A DNA stretch of 64,000 nucleotides, from positions 1,798,001 through 1,862,000 of the forward strand of contig CALODT010000001.1 of NCBI GenBank assembly GCA_942492205.1, written 5' to 3'. Under the pieces are notes generated by a model. That model searched no databases and was not told the DNA's origin. It saw nothing but the letters and a program-made list of their open reading frames with translations. The translations under genes and the position numbers were made by a program. Every line of letters begins with the position of its first letter. Positions within the stretch are counted from its first letter, which is position 1. Source of the stretch: UBA1847 sp942492205. GTDB taxonomy: Bacteria > Pseudomonadota > Gammaproteobacteria > Steroidobacterales > Woeseiaceae. This document shows, piece after piece, positions 8,882 through 17,882 of this stretch.

Positions 8882-9455
8882 TGGTGCCCAGGGCCGGACT
8901 CGAACCCAGTCAATCGAACAATAGAAGTCTCGGCACAGGTCAGAACGAGAGAATGTGAGGTAGCCTCGCCGATTGGCCGCAGATCGATGTTTCGGGGAAG
9001 CCGCGAGGCCTATCAGCGCCACCATAACGGCGAGTCTCCCTTGCCTCAAGACAGCGGCCTTCGGCCGCAGTATTGGTGCCCAGGGCCGGACTCGAACCTA
9101 GTCAATCAGACAGTTAATGTCTCGGCACAGGTTGGGACGAGACAGCATGAGGTAGCCCAGAGGCAGGGGAACGTGAGCAGGTTTCGGGGGAGCCACAGGG
9201 TTGTTCGAACCACCATAACGGCGAGTCTCCCTTGCCTCAAGACAGCGGCCTTCGGCCGCAGTCTTGGTGCCCAGGGCCGGACTCGAACCTAGTCAATCAG
9301 ACAGTTAATGTCTCGGCACAGGTTGGGACGAGACAGCATGAGGTAGCCCAGAGGCAGGGGAACGTGAGCAGGTTTCGGGGGAGCCACAGGGTTGTTCGAA
9401 CCACCATAACGGCGAGTCTCCCTTGCCTCAAGACAGCGGCCTTCGGCCGCAGTCT
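8882..9455 (-). repeat. Three tandem ~191-bp repeats each carrying the 3' end of tRNA-Leu
   Basis: Units begin at 8882, 9074 and 9265 (periods 192, 191 and 191) and run up to the intact tRNA-Leu at 9456. Each unit starts, on the plus strand, with the same 25 nt that form the last 25 nt of the tRNA on the minus strand: half of the T-arm, the acceptor 3' strand and CCA. The rest of the unit is a ~166-nt spacer ending in a GC-rich hairpin. The units at 9074 and 9265 look identical over their full length; the one at 8882 has diverged. They lie downstream of the tRNA in its direction of transcription, as the rtT repeats do in the E. coli tyrT operon. They account for the 743 bp between the PLD-like gene and tRNA-Leu, in which I see no credible protein gene. 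Confidence 0.92.
9431..9455 (-). other. GC-rich hairpin abutting the tRNA-Leu CCA end
   Basis: A symmetric hairpin (AGAC, mismatch, GCGGCC, 3-nt loop, GGCCGC, mismatch, GTCT) begins at the nucleotide after the encoded CCA of tRNA-Leu. The same hairpin follows every tRNA remnant (9240-9264, about 9050-9073, 8846-8881). It has no poly-T. Its exact juxtaposition to each CCA suggests a role in 3'-end processing or protection rather than simple termination. Confidence 0.6.
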
Positions 9456-9542
9456 TGGTGCCCAGGGCCGGACTCGAACCGGCACGTCCTTTCGGACAGC
9501 GGATTTTAAGTCCGCTGCGTCTACCAATTCCGCCACCCGGGC
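9456..9542 (-). tRNA. tRNA-Leu (anticodon TAA)
   Basis: An 87-nt tRNA with encoded CCA. The acceptor stem GCCCGGG pairs with CCTGGGC (one G-U pair) and the discriminator is A. The anticodon loop ACTTAAAAT holds TAA in a 5-bp stem. There is a long variable arm, as expected for class II tRNA-Leu, and a T-arm with GGTTCGAGTCC. It lies 16 nt downstream of tRNA-Cys, probably in one transcript from the promoter at 9685-9712, and is followed by the tandem 3'-end repeats. Confidence 0.97.
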
Positions 9543-9558
9543 ATGGCCGTGAAGAAAA

Positions 9559-9632
9559 TGGAGGCTAGGGTCGGAATCGAACCGGCGTACACGGAGTTGC
9601 AGTCCGCTGCATAACCACTCTGCCACCTAGCC
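9559..9632 (-). tRNA. tRNA-Cys (anticodon GCA)
   Basis: A 74-nt tRNA with acceptor GGCTAGG/CCTAGCC, anticodon loop CTGCAAC holding GCA, and encoded CCA. The discriminator base is U, the identity element of tRNA-Cys. It is the first gene of the Cys-Leu transcript. In E. coli the order is glyW-cysT-leuZ directly after pgsA. Here tRNA-Gly is 11.6 kb away, still next to pgsA. Confidence 0.97.
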
Positions 9633-9684
9633 CCGGCGATCAGACGAAACAGCGACTTGCGCGGCTCCGTTGAGCAGGCGACGC

Positions 9685-9712
9685 AGTATACATCCCCGGC
9701 ACCAGGAATCAA
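9685..9712 (-). promoter_or_regulatory. Promoter of the tRNA-Cys-Leu transcript
   Basis: On the minus strand a -35 element TTGATT (9712-9707) and a -10 element TATACT (9690-9685) are 16 bp apart. A GC-rich discriminator (GCGTCGCC), typical of stringently controlled stable-RNA promoters, follows. The predicted start is about 45 nt before tRNA-Cys. It shows that Cys-Leu is transcribed independently of tRNA-Gly. Confidence 0.7.
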
Positions 9713-9767
9713 TTTGCGCACGCCTCATTTGCGGTAATTCCGGCCGTCGAGGCGCATACTATCTTGC

Positions 9768-10991
9768 ATGCAAAGAACTGGCGGCATGGCGCTCTTGCTC
9801 ATACTCGGATTGCTCGGCTCCTGCTCTGGCGGGGAATTGCCCGCATTCGGCGAGCCGCGGCCGCTCTATCTGCCGGCAGGCGGCAATGCGATGAGCCCCC
9901 GACTGGCCGTGGCCCCCGATGGCACGGCCGTGCTGAGCTGGCTACAGCCTGATGAGGCCGGTGCAACGCTTCGCTACTCGGTCTTCGGCGCAAACAAGTG
10001 GCAAGCGGCTGTCGATGTCGTGACTGATCCCGACATGTTCGTTAATTGGGCGGACATCCCCTCCGTGACGCCTCTGAACGGCGACCACTGGGTTGCTCAC
10101 TGGCTGAGCAAGAGCGCCGAGGCTACCTATGCGTACGATGTGCTCGTTGCCCAGTCGACCGATGGCGGACAGAGCTGGAGCGATCCGGTGCGGCCGCACA
10201 CCGACGGCACGCCAACCGAACACGGTTTCGTCTCACTGCATGCTGAGGGCGATGCCGTATCGTTGCTGTGGCTCGATGGTCGAAATACGGCGTCGACCGA
10301 AGGCACCGGCATCAACGGCATGACCTTGCGGTCGGCCGTGCTTGATCGTAACGGCACTCTGCTCCAGGAGCACCTTGTCGATGACCTGGTCTGCGACTGT
10401 TGCCAGACGGGTGTTGCCGTCTCCAGCAAAGGTCCTGTTGCGGTTTACCGGAACCGAACCGTCGAGGAAATTCGCGATATCTACGTGGCGCGTTTCATCG
10501 ACGGGAACTGGCAGCCAGGCGTCGCCATTGCCGATGACGGCTGGCATATCGAAGGCTGCCCGGTCAATGGTCCTGCGATCGCGGCGATGGAGGACCTGGT
10601 TGCCGTTGCCTGGTTTTCGGCGGCCAACGACAGGACGGTCGTCCGCGCTGCCATATCAACGAACGCCGGCAGGACATTCGGCCAACCGGTCGAGGTAGCC
10701 TCTCAGCGTTCTTCAGGCCACGTCGGTCTTGCGATAGTGGATCGCTCCGCGATCGTCATTAGCTGGGTCGAGTCAGACAATCGCGGGACCAACGCGATCA
10801 ATATTCGGGGTATGACGACAGCCGGCACGTTGGGCCGCAAAGAAACCGTTGGCCGATCGTCGCTGTCACGCATCTACCCGCAGCTGGCACGCGTGAACGA
10901 CACGCTATTGCTCGCCTGGACCGATGAGATAGGTGACGCGAGCGAAGTCGTTTCTATCGAGGTGCCTATCCTCGGCTTCTACGAGCGTTGA
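9768..10991 (+). CDS. BNR-repeat (sialidase-fold) propeller lipoprotein
   Basis: A 407-residue predicted lipoprotein with signal peptide and lipobox LLGSC (Cys19). The mature part reads as a beta-propeller with Asp-box/BNR elements, for example STDGGQSWS and the degenerate STNAGRTFG, and repeated [VI]xW or AW strands. The motif CDCC lies near the middle. Asp-box propellers are found in sialidases but also in many non-enzymatic surface proteins. I see no clear sialidase arginine triad, so enzyme activity is not claimed. The start could also be the ATG at 9786. It is divergent from the tRNA-Cys-Leu promoter and starts the accessory block. Confidence 0.75.
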   Translation: MQRTGGMALLLILGLLGSCSGGELPAFGEPRPLYLPAGGNAMSPRLAVAPDGTAVLSWLQPDEAGATLRYSVFGANKWQAAVDVVTDPDMFVNWADIPSVTPLNGDHWVAHWLSKSAEATYAYDVLVAQSTDGGQSWSDPVRPHTDGTPTEHGFVSLHAEGDAVSLLWLDGRNTASTEGTGINGMTLRSAVLDRNGTLLQEHLVDDLVCDCCQTGVAVSSKGPVAVYRNRTVEEIRDIYVARFIDGNWQPGVAIADDGWHIEGCPVNGPAIAAMEDLVAVAWFSAANDRTVVRAAISTNAGRTFGQPVEVASQRSSGHVGLAIVDRSAIVISWVESDNRGTNAINIRGMTTAGTLGRKETVGRSSLSRIYPQLARVNDTLLLAWTDEIGDASEVVSIEVPILGFYER

Positions 10992-11013
10992 GACGCAGCC
11001 GCTGGCGTCTCAA

Positions 11014-12087
11014 TCAATCTCTGCTACTGGTGCTTTTTTGCTCGGCGAGCTCAGCGGCCTTGCGGCGTTCCTCGGTCTCTTTCAGCTGCTCTGTCAGCAC
11101 CACCTTCTGGGCCTCCAGCGACTCGCGGGCCGCATCGGCCTCGTCATCGCTTGGCAACGCGGCTAGTTCGGCGTCAATCACTTCAATCGACTTGCGTATT
11201 TTTTCCACGGAGGCTGCGTCCGCCGCCTTGTCGAATGCCATATCCTCGGCTTTCGAAGCGGCCGGCTTCTTTTTCTGCCTGACCGGTGCGGCAATGAAGG
11301 CATCCTTGTCAGACAGCGCGCGAGTATTCATGAAGTTTGGCGAGACGATCTCGATCTTCTTCGCATGCAGCGCATCCAGCATGGCCTCGCGCAGCCTCGA
11401 ACGCGCCGAGATCAGGCTCTTCACGTCCTCCAGCAAGCCTGCAACGCGGTAGTTTACCGAGAAGTCGCCGAGCTCCCGAACGTGCACGAATGCATCTTTG
11501 AGACCTGAATCCGCAGCGGCCTTGCACAAGATCGTGGAGACATCGTTGTGCGACACTTCGTAGCCGAGCGACACCTCTGCAGCGATTATCGTTCCGGAGG
11601 CTCTCACGACCTGCAGCGGCTGGGTGACCATGTAGAGATTGGGCAAGGTCACGAGATCACGAAACTCGGTCTGCACCTCGGTATGCAGCAGGTCCATCTC
11701 GGTGATGCGTCCGGTCAGGTCGCCTACCGTAATGAAATCGCCGGGACGCGCACCCTTAATCGCCTTCATCATGATCCCCGCCATGACGTTGCCGATAAAC
11801 GTCGTCGAGGACAGTGCAATAGCCGCACTGAGCAAGATGCCGATCAGGCTGAGAAGCTGGCCGCGTGTCTGCTCGCTAATCGGCAGTGCGAGAATGACCG
11901 TCAGGAAAGCCGCAAACGACAAAGCGAGCATGATCAGCTGGAATCTGAACTGGGCGTCGGGGTTATCTTTCCAGCGACGCTTCAGGACCCAGTCAACAAG
12001 CTTGAGACCGACAACCACCAGCACCAATGTGCCGAGAAACGGCAAAAACCTTGTCGCTGACGCGACAAATCCGTCGAGCATATCCAC
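11014..12087 (-). CDS. MscS-family mechanosensitive ion channel with C-terminal coiled coil
   Basis: A small-conductance mechanosensitive channel protein that would release solutes on hypo-osmotic shock. About 357 residues: three N-terminal membrane helices (roughly 12-34, 48-68, 76-105) with the Gly/Ala-rich pore-lining helix before KGARPGDFITVGDLTGRI, the hallmark start of the MscS beta domain. An alpha/beta domain follows. The last ~70 residues are a charged, Glu/Lys/Ala-rich coiled coil (from about SVEKIRKSIEVIDAEL) that extends beyond the E. coli MscS core. The start is GTG at 12087 or ATG two codons later (12081); AGGGGG fits either. Confidence 0.9.
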   Translation of the reverse strand: MDMLDGFVASATRFLPFLGTLVLVVVGLKLVDWVLKRRWKDNPDAQFRFQLIMLALSFAAFLTVILALPISEQTRGQLLSLIGILLSAAIALSSTTFIGNVMAGIMMKAIKGARPGDFITVGDLTGRITEMDLLHTEVQTEFRDLVTLPNLYMVTQPLQVVRASGTIIAAEVSLGYEVSHNDVSTILCKAAADSGLKDAFVHVRELGDFSVNYRVAGLLEDVKSLISARSRLREAMLDALHAKKIEIVSPNFMNTRALSDKDAFIAAPVRQKKKPAASKAEDMAFDKAADAASVEKIRKSIEVIDAELAALPSDDEADAARESLEAQKVVLTEQLKETEERRKAAELAEQKSTSSRD

Positions 12088-12282
12088 TGCCCCCTGTCCC
12101 TCGATAACCTGACCAACAACGCGTTTGCTATCTACGCACTGCGATTACACCATGATTCGGTTGTCGCGCGCGACAGAGCCACGGTATTCTGAGTTCTGCA
12201 AATGTCCCTTGCGCCGAGATGCCCTGCATATCCTGGGCGCCATGGCTTGCGCGAAGTACGACCCATGCGTTGAGGTTTTGAA

Positions 12283-13041
12283 TTGCGATTACCCGGATTT
12301 ATTCCCGAAGATCTCCGCCAGCTGGCACGCTTCGTGCCGTTGCGCGGCTGGGACGCCATCGAGTGGAAGCCGTTGCTCACGTCGATGCGAGCAGTCAGCT
12401 GGCGTTACGTTTCCGGTCGCGGCGTCAGCGCACTCTCGAAAACCGTGCAGGGGGTATCGCCGGGTATCTCGCTGGTCGATGACCTGGGGGATGCGACACC
12501 GCTTACCGAGATCACTGCCGCTCGCTCGCTGCGTCGTCATGGAGACGCCATTTTGCGCCTGTACTTTTCGCAGTGGTTGCTCGATGAAGGGCTGTTCCTC
12601 GACCTGAGACCCGCTCGCTTTGGCGTGCTGGACTCCGAACTCCTCTACGCCCCAACGGGCCTCTGGGTCGATCTCAGACCCGAGTTTCGGGAGGGTATCC
12701 TGTCCCTGTACCGCTCTTTCTACAGCACGGATGATGCCGCTTTCGATGACGCACTACGACAGATGGGGATGTTGCGTCCGGGCCTGCCCGAAGACGCCGA
12801 AATTGAGCTCAAGGAGCTGCTGCATGCACACTTCGGTATCGACCAGAGCGCCCAGGCGTTCTCGATCGACACCTTCAAAGCGTCTTTTGACGATCTCTTC
12901 GAGTTCTTTATCGAGCACGACTACAAACTGCACAGTGATTTCGTCTGGGTGGGTTTTTACCTGATCACGCTGTACCTGACGCTGCAACACGGTGGACAAA
13001 AACACGATGTGCGCACCATCTGCTCGGACGTTCTTCTCTAG
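12283..13041 (+). CDS. Unknown protein, possibly a degenerate ABC1/UbiB-like kinase fold
   Basis: A 252-residue cytosolic-looking protein that I do not recognise with certainty. It starts at TTG 12283 with GAGG about 8 nt upstream; the only nearby in-frame ATG is followed at once by a stop. The order of elements in residues about 90-165 (LRLYFSQWLLDEGLFLDLRPARF, then LWVDLRPEFREGI and LYRSFYSTDDAAFDDALRQMG) recalls the C-lobe of ABC1/UbiB kinases. In those kinases a dGfFHaDpHPGN loop is followed by a DfG segment and 'R..l..ly.a...D..a....lG'. The catalytic His, Asp and Asn are not conserved here, so any relation would be to an inactive form. It is convergent with the kinase-HDOD gene (25 bp between stops). 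Confidence 0.6.
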   Translation: MRLPGFIPEDLRQLARFVPLRGWDAIEWKPLLTSMRAVSWRYVSGRGVSALSKTVQGVSPGISLVDDLGDATPLTEITAARSLRRHGDAILRLYFSQWLLDEGLFLDLRPARFGVLDSELLYAPTGLWVDLRPEFREGILSLYRSFYSTDDAAFDDALRQMGMLRPGLPEDAEIELKELLHAHFGIDQSAQAFSIDTFKASFDDLFEFFIEHDYKLHSDFVWVGFYLITLYLTLQHGGQKHDVRTICSDVLL

Positions 13042-13066
13042 CAACAAGAAGACCCAATCAAAACAA

Positions 13067-14881
13067 TTAGCTGGACGCGCTCTCGGCAATTTGCTCAGCC
13101 AGCTCATCCGCGCCGGAGTGTAGATCCACCCATGCCTGTACCGCGCAGCAAAAGCGATTCGTCGCGACATTGATCTCGAATATCGGTGCAAACTGTTTCA
13201 GCTTCTCGAAGACAGCGGTAACGAGTTTGACGCAGAACGCCATTTCCATGACGACACTCGGAGCGAAGCGGTCAAGGAGCTGCTGTAACAGCTCGTCGAT
13301 ATTGCTGCGCTCTTGCCGATAGAAGAGATCGCACAATTCATTCGCGAAAACAGCGAGGTCTCGCAACTGCTCCTCGGCGTTCGCGGGTACCGACAACGCA
13401 CCGGGCGGGACACCGCGAATTGCCTCGATAATCGAATGTGGCAGGTTCCAGGTTTTCGCCACGGCTGCGCCCACTTCCGAATACGCAACGCCCAGGATGC
13501 CTCGCGCCGCGGCAGCCTTGTCCAGATCCTCGCGTTGCTGCAACTTGACGATGTCCTCGTATTCTTCCTGGAAGTAGAAAATCACCAGGTTTTCACCGAG
13601 GTTCTGGCACATGCCACCGATGAACGCTTCTTCTGCGCCGGGCAGTTTCGCACGCAGTCCAAGATGACGGGCGATAAGGCCGCTCATGAACGACTTGGTC
13701 ATCGAGTCTTTCAGGTCCGCAGAATCGTTCTTCATGTGGCCGAAGAACGCCAGGCTGTTTGCGGTCATTCGAACCTGTTCGACGCCCAGGAAGACAACGG
13801 CCTGGGAGACGCTGGTAATTTCAGTTGCACGCGCACCGTAGAAGGATGAATTCACGAGCTTGAGCAGCTTACTGGTGAGTGCGAAATCGCGCAGAATGAC
13901 GTTCGCCAGCTTGTCGGCGTTAGCCTCGCGATCATCGCCAGTCAGCCTGTTGATGTCTGACAGCGTCTTGGAAATCGCCGGAAAATCGCCTGTGCGCTGC
14001 ATGCGGCGCAGTAGAAAATCGATGGTGCTGTGACTGGAGCCCTCGGAGTTGGCTTTTTCGGCAATGCCCGCCTCCTCCAGGAACAGCTCGAAGGCCTCGG
14101 TCATTGTCGAGCAGTCTGAATAGCGTCCGTCGCGCTCCTTCTCGAGCGCACCAGCCAGGAAGCGCGCAAACGCCTCGCCATGCGGCATCGCCTTGAGCGG
14201 CTCAAAATTGATCTCGCCCTGGATGATCTGGTGGCGGATCTCGGGCAGGTTTTTGCCCTGCATTGCACGCTGACCGGTTACAACCTCGTAGAAGGTGCTG
14301 CCCAAGGCAAAGACATCGGTCCACGGACCGAGCGGCTGGCCGGAGAAATGCTCCGGCGCCATGTAGCGCAGCGTGCCCGAAGCGAATTCCTGCGGTTCAC
14401 GCGCGATGCTCACGTACTGCGCCAGGCCAAAGTCCATAACCCGAGGGGCATTATCGGAATCGATGAGGACATTCCGGGGACTGAGATCGAGATGCAGGAT
14501 ATCCGCCGCGTGGGCCGTACTGAGCGCCTTTAGAATCCCTGTAATGAGCGGCACGGCCTCTTCGATGGACATGGCGCCACGGCTCTTCAGGACCTGCGCA
14601 AGCGGCTGGCCTTCGACATACTCGAAGATCAGGTAGGGCCCCGCCAGGTATTCACCGGCGTCGTAGATCGGCACGATGTTGGGATGCTTCAGTTTGCTCG
14701 AGATGCGCGCTTCCAGCGGCGTACCATCCTCATCGGTCTTATTGAGAGCCGCATCCGTGGCTGTCAGTACCTTGACGGCCACGAGGCGATCAAGCGTAGG
14801 GTCCCGACCCAGGTACACGGATCCCTGCGAGCCGCGCCCGATGCGTTTGACTATTTCGTACCGCCCGATCTTTGCTTCCAT
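13067..14881 (-). CDS. Ser/Thr protein kinase fused to HDOD domain
   Basis: A 604-residue soluble protein. The N-terminal eukaryotic-type kinase domain (about 7-275) has the Gly-rich loop GRGSQGSVY (15-23), Lys37 in VAVKVL, catalytic loop HLDLSPRN (130-137), DFG (150-152) and an APE segment. The catalytic loop departs from HRDLKPEN: Arg is Leu131 and Lys is Ser134. Asp132 and Asn137 are kept, so activity is plausible but atypical. Residues about 285-485 form an HDOD domain (DFALTSKLLKLVNSSFYG, then SVSQAVVFLGVEQVR), a regulator fold in bacterial signalling. A C-terminal tail of about 100 residues follows. It may phosphorylate partners read by the FHA protein at 4323-5606; that link is inference. 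Confidence 0.88.
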   Translation of the reverse strand: MEAKIGRYEIVKRIGRGSQGSVYLGRDPTLDRLVAVKVLTATDAALNKTDEDGTPLEARISSKLKHPNIVPIYDAGEYLAGPYLIFEYVEGQPLAQVLKSRGAMSIEEAVPLITGILKALSTAHAADILHLDLSPRNVLIDSDNAPRVMDFGLAQYVSIAREPQEFASGTLRYMAPEHFSGQPLGPWTDVFALGSTFYEVVTGQRAMQGKNLPEIRHQIIQGEINFEPLKAMPHGEAFARFLAGALEKERDGRYSDCSTMTEAFELFLEEAGIAEKANSEGSSHSTIDFLLRRMQRTGDFPAISKTLSDINRLTGDDREANADKLANVILRDFALTSKLLKLVNSSFYGARATEITSVSQAVVFLGVEQVRMTANSLAFFGHMKNDSADLKDSMTKSFMSGLIARHLGLRAKLPGAEEAFIGGMCQNLGENLVIFYFQEEYEDIVKLQQREDLDKAAAARGILGVAYSEVGAAVAKTWNLPHSIIEAIRGVPPGALSVPANAEEQLRDLAVFANELCDLFYRQERSNIDELLQQLLDRFAPSVVMEMAFCVKLVTAVFEKLKQFAPIFEINVATNRFCCAVQAWVDLHSGADELAEQIAESASS

Positions 14882-14978
14882 GGTACCGCGCAGATAAACC
14901 CGTTCCTCTCACTCGTATCGGCTGCGCGCTGCGAATCCTTAGGCTTTTGACGGCCAATCGCCGAAAAACACCGAGGCG

Positions 14979-17882
14979 CTAGAACTCTGTCGGGTCCAGC
15001 AGAACCATCTTGTCGTCATTCGTGATGGCTATACGATTGCTGCCGGCTTTTGTCAGGCGCGGGAAGAAGAAGCCACTATTGCCAAACTTGGGCACGGTAA
15101 ACGTCTTTGTAACCACCTGGGAGACGCGGTCACAGACCTGCATTTCACTGTCGAACCCGGTAACCAGGTAGTAGATATCGCTGTTTGCCGGGTCCGGCTC
15201 TACGGCCGTCGCACCGCTGACCGGGCAGCTGCCTATCAGCGCAGCCGTCGTGGGATCGATAAACTTGCCAAGATAATCGTAGAGCTCGTCATTCTCGATT
15301 TTCGCGCCTCGAGACACCATCACATCCCGCGTCTCGGTGGCATTGGTCAGGCCGGTGGCCCCGACATCGAAGCTCCACAGCTGGCCACCGGTTTCGATGC
15401 CATAGACCTGCGTCGCCGCGGCATTGTAGAAAAGACTCTCGAACTGCGTTGATCTGTCATAGATGTCGGCGCCCTGAACACCGCCGCTGTACAGGGCCGT
15501 TTCCATCAACGCGGCGACGACAACGTCAGCAGGGCTTTGCGTCGATGCAGCGACTACATCGGCAAACGTTGGCCTATCGAAAGTGCGCTCGTCAAGTAAT
15601 CGAATATAGGAATCCAGTTGCTGGCTCTGTAAATCGACTTGCGCGATCCGATTTGACTCGTTAAGGACGACATAAAGCCGCGAACCGTCTCCCGACATGG
15701 AAAGCCGATCCGGCTCCGAGCCCACGTGGATATAAGACTGTACCGACCCTGTTTGCGGATCGATGATTGCGACCGAATTGCCATCGCGCCCGGCAGCGCT
15801 CGGGATCGACGCATACAGCAGGCCTCTGTCGGCGTCGTAAATCGCATCATTGAAGAGGCAGTCTACCTGCAGGAACACGTCGGAGCCGAGCTGGCCGCCA
15901 AGGTCGACGGTCGAGCAGGCACGACCAGTCAGTGTCGGCGACAGCAAGGATCGGTCCACACGGTGCACTTCGTTCGCGAGTACAATCACGAAGTCATCGT
16001 TGTCGACCTCGAAGATCCACGCGACTGTGCTAAAAGGCGACGTTAGCCGGTAGGCACCCAATGCCGTGAAATCCTGCGCATCAAACGATTCCAGGGTGCC
16101 GTCGAAGGAGTCGAAAAACCAGGTCACTCCTGCATCGGCATCGGCATAAACGCCTTCTCTAAAGCCCGGACGGTTCTCCTGGTTGAAGTACGCACGGCCA
16201 AGAATCGTCTCACTGGCCACATCAATCGCACGACCGCCGCCTACCCAGATCACACCGTTACTGACGGAAAACTGGTCGACGAACCCAATTGAGTATTCCG
16301 GCAGTGTCTTGACCAGCGACACACCGTTCGCGTCAACGGCCAGCTGCGAGGCAGCGAACAGGGTGCTGTATCCATGCACACCCAGCATCGTCCCGGCGCC
16401 CGAAAATTCTATGACCGACGGCGCACCGAATTCGGTCACGGTATTCGGCAACTCCACTCCAGATTGAAATACCACCACCTCTGGCGTGGATGTGGTTGCC
16501 ACAACGACGGTGTCGACGGTGCCGGGTGCGACCTGGATATCACTGGCGAAACGCGGCGAGCCGAACTGGCTGGTAACGCCAAGCGGCACACGCGTCCCCT
16601 CCGTCAACGACGCCGTGTCGACTGGCACCATCTCCGGACTATCGACCAGGCCAACCCACAATGTCGTACCGTCGTCGGAGATAGCCATCGGGCCCGGCCG
16701 GTCGGCGATCGCAACTGTGTCAAGAATGGTCATCGACACCGGGTCTATCACTTCGATGCCTGTGCTGTTGCTAACGTAAAGAACATTGCTTGTTGGACTG
16801 TAAGCAGCGTCGAATGCCGAATCGCCAGTCGCTATCGCAAGGACGGTACTGCTCAACGTTGGTATCAACTGGCCCGGGACTTCATTAGGCCGGTCAACGA
16901 GCGTTGAGAATAACTGCCCCTCGATGTAATCACCCCACACACCGTTGCCGTTCGGGGCGACGCCCGCATCGACGTAGCTTCCATCTCCCTCCGGGTCTAC
17001 CTCGGTAACGATGCTGTTACTGGAGGTCGCGACGACCCGTACCGCGCTGTTGTTCAGGCCAAGACATCGCAACGTTCCAACATCCGGGAACTGGCTGAGT
17101 GTCCCGGTCAACTCTGTCGTCACGGCGCAGTTAAGTGCGCCTCCCGCCGACTCGCTGGCAATCGCCATCGATCCGTCAATCGTATAAGCATTGTTGACGA
17201 TGCGGCGGCTGATCGACAGCTGGTCGACGACTTCCGTGCTGGTAAGCCCGCCACCTCTGACAACTACCTGCAAAGACTGCCCGGTGGTCGTTGAGAAATC
17301 GAGATTGTCGAGGTCCGGCGTGACCGTGAACAAGACGCTGAAACTACCGGCCACATCAACGAAGGAATTGTTTCCGGAATCGAACGTCAGGTTCGCCGGG
17401 ATTCGAATGATCGCCTGCCCTGAAATCGAGCGGTCCGCCGCAATTGCAAGGCTGACCAACTCGACGTTGATCCGGCCGGTCGCGAAATCGCCCAGGGACG
17501 GCTGGCGGCAGTTATTGTAATCAAGCTGCACGACATCCGCACTACTAAGCAACTGATTGCCGTCGTTGTCGATCAGCGTCATCGTGCCGCCCGTACTGAA
17601 GTTGTCACAATCCATCGAGGACGACAGCTGACGCGAGTCGCTGAGATCAAAAATGTTGTCGAGCGCAGAAACGGCAAGCTGCACGGGGCTCTCGACAAAC
17701 GCGTTGCCGAGCGCGGCGACCAGCGTAGCGTTTCCTGCCGTGATAGCCGCTTGCGAACCGCCACCTGCAGGCGGCGGTATAATTGGCCCTCCGCCACCTC
17801 CGCCCCCGCCACCACCACCGCAGGCGGACACTACAAGAACAGGAAGCGATGCGAGAAGCGCAAGAACGGAAGCACGTTTCAT
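14979..17882 (-). CDS. Large beta-propeller (YVTN/SMP-30-like) lipoprotein
   Basis: A 967-residue predicted lipoprotein. The start is the ATG at 17882 (MKRASVLALLASL), with lipobox VVSAC (Cys21) followed directly by a run of eleven Gly and a Pro-rich linker. A ~280-residue N-terminal region is followed by a long series of 40-45 residue blade-like repeats, with phrases such as VLYVSNSTGIEVIDP, DGTTLWVGLVD and DGSRLYVVLNES, typical of YVTN-type propellers. These usually act as surface interaction scaffolds. I see no catalytic motif. It is separated from the divergently oriented neighbours by short gaps and lies in the accessory block with two other exported lipoproteins. Confidence 0.8.
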   Translation of the reverse strand: MKRASVLALLASLPVLVVSACGGGGGGGGGGGPIIPPPAGGGSQAAITAGNATLVAALGNAFVESPVQLAVSALDNIFDLSDSRQLSSSMDCDNFSTGGTMTLIDNDGNQLLSSADVVQLDYNNCRQPSLGDFATGRINVELVSLAIAADRSISGQAIIRIPANLTFDSGNNSFVDVAGSFSVLFTVTPDLDNLDFSTTTGQSLQVVVRGGGLTSTEVVDQLSISRRIVNNAYTIDGSMAIASESAGGALNCAVTTELTGTLSQFPDVGTLRCLGLNNSAVRVVATSSNSIVTEVDPEGDGSYVDAGVAPNGNGVWGDYIEGQLFSTLVDRPNEVPGQLIPTLSSTVLAIATGDSAFDAAYSPTSNVLYVSNSTGIEVIDPVSMTILDTVAIADRPGPMAISDDGTTLWVGLVDSPEMVPVDTASLTEGTRVPLGVTSQFGSPRFASDIQVAPGTVDTVVVATTSTPEVVVFQSGVELPNTVTEFGAPSVIEFSGAGTMLGVHGYSTLFAASQLAVDANGVSLVKTLPEYSIGFVDQFSVSNGVIWVGGGRAIDVASETILGRAYFNQENRPGFREGVYADADAGVTWFFDSFDGTLESFDAQDFTALGAYRLTSPFSTVAWIFEVDNDDFVIVLANEVHRVDRSLLSPTLTGRACSTVDLGGQLGSDVFLQVDCLFNDAIYDADRGLLYASIPSAAGRDGNSVAIIDPQTGSVQSYIHVGSEPDRLSMSGDGSRLYVVLNESNRIAQVDLQSQQLDSYIRLLDERTFDRPTFADVVAASTQSPADVVVAALMETALYSGGVQGADIYDRSTQFESLFYNAAATQVYGIETGGQLWSFDVGATGLTNATETRDVMVSRGAKIENDELYDYLGKFIDPTTAALIGSCPVSGATAVEPDPANSDIYYLVTGFDSEMQVCDRVSQVVTKTFTVPKFGNSGFFFPRLTKAGSNRIAITNDDKMVLLDPTEF

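Noticed and set aside
8987..9552. Open frames on the plus strand spanning the tRNA-Leu repeats, with a repeated peptide
   Set aside because: The repetition is a by-product of the DNA repeats and tRNA sequence; no RBS or domain, and the frames run through functional tRNA sequence.
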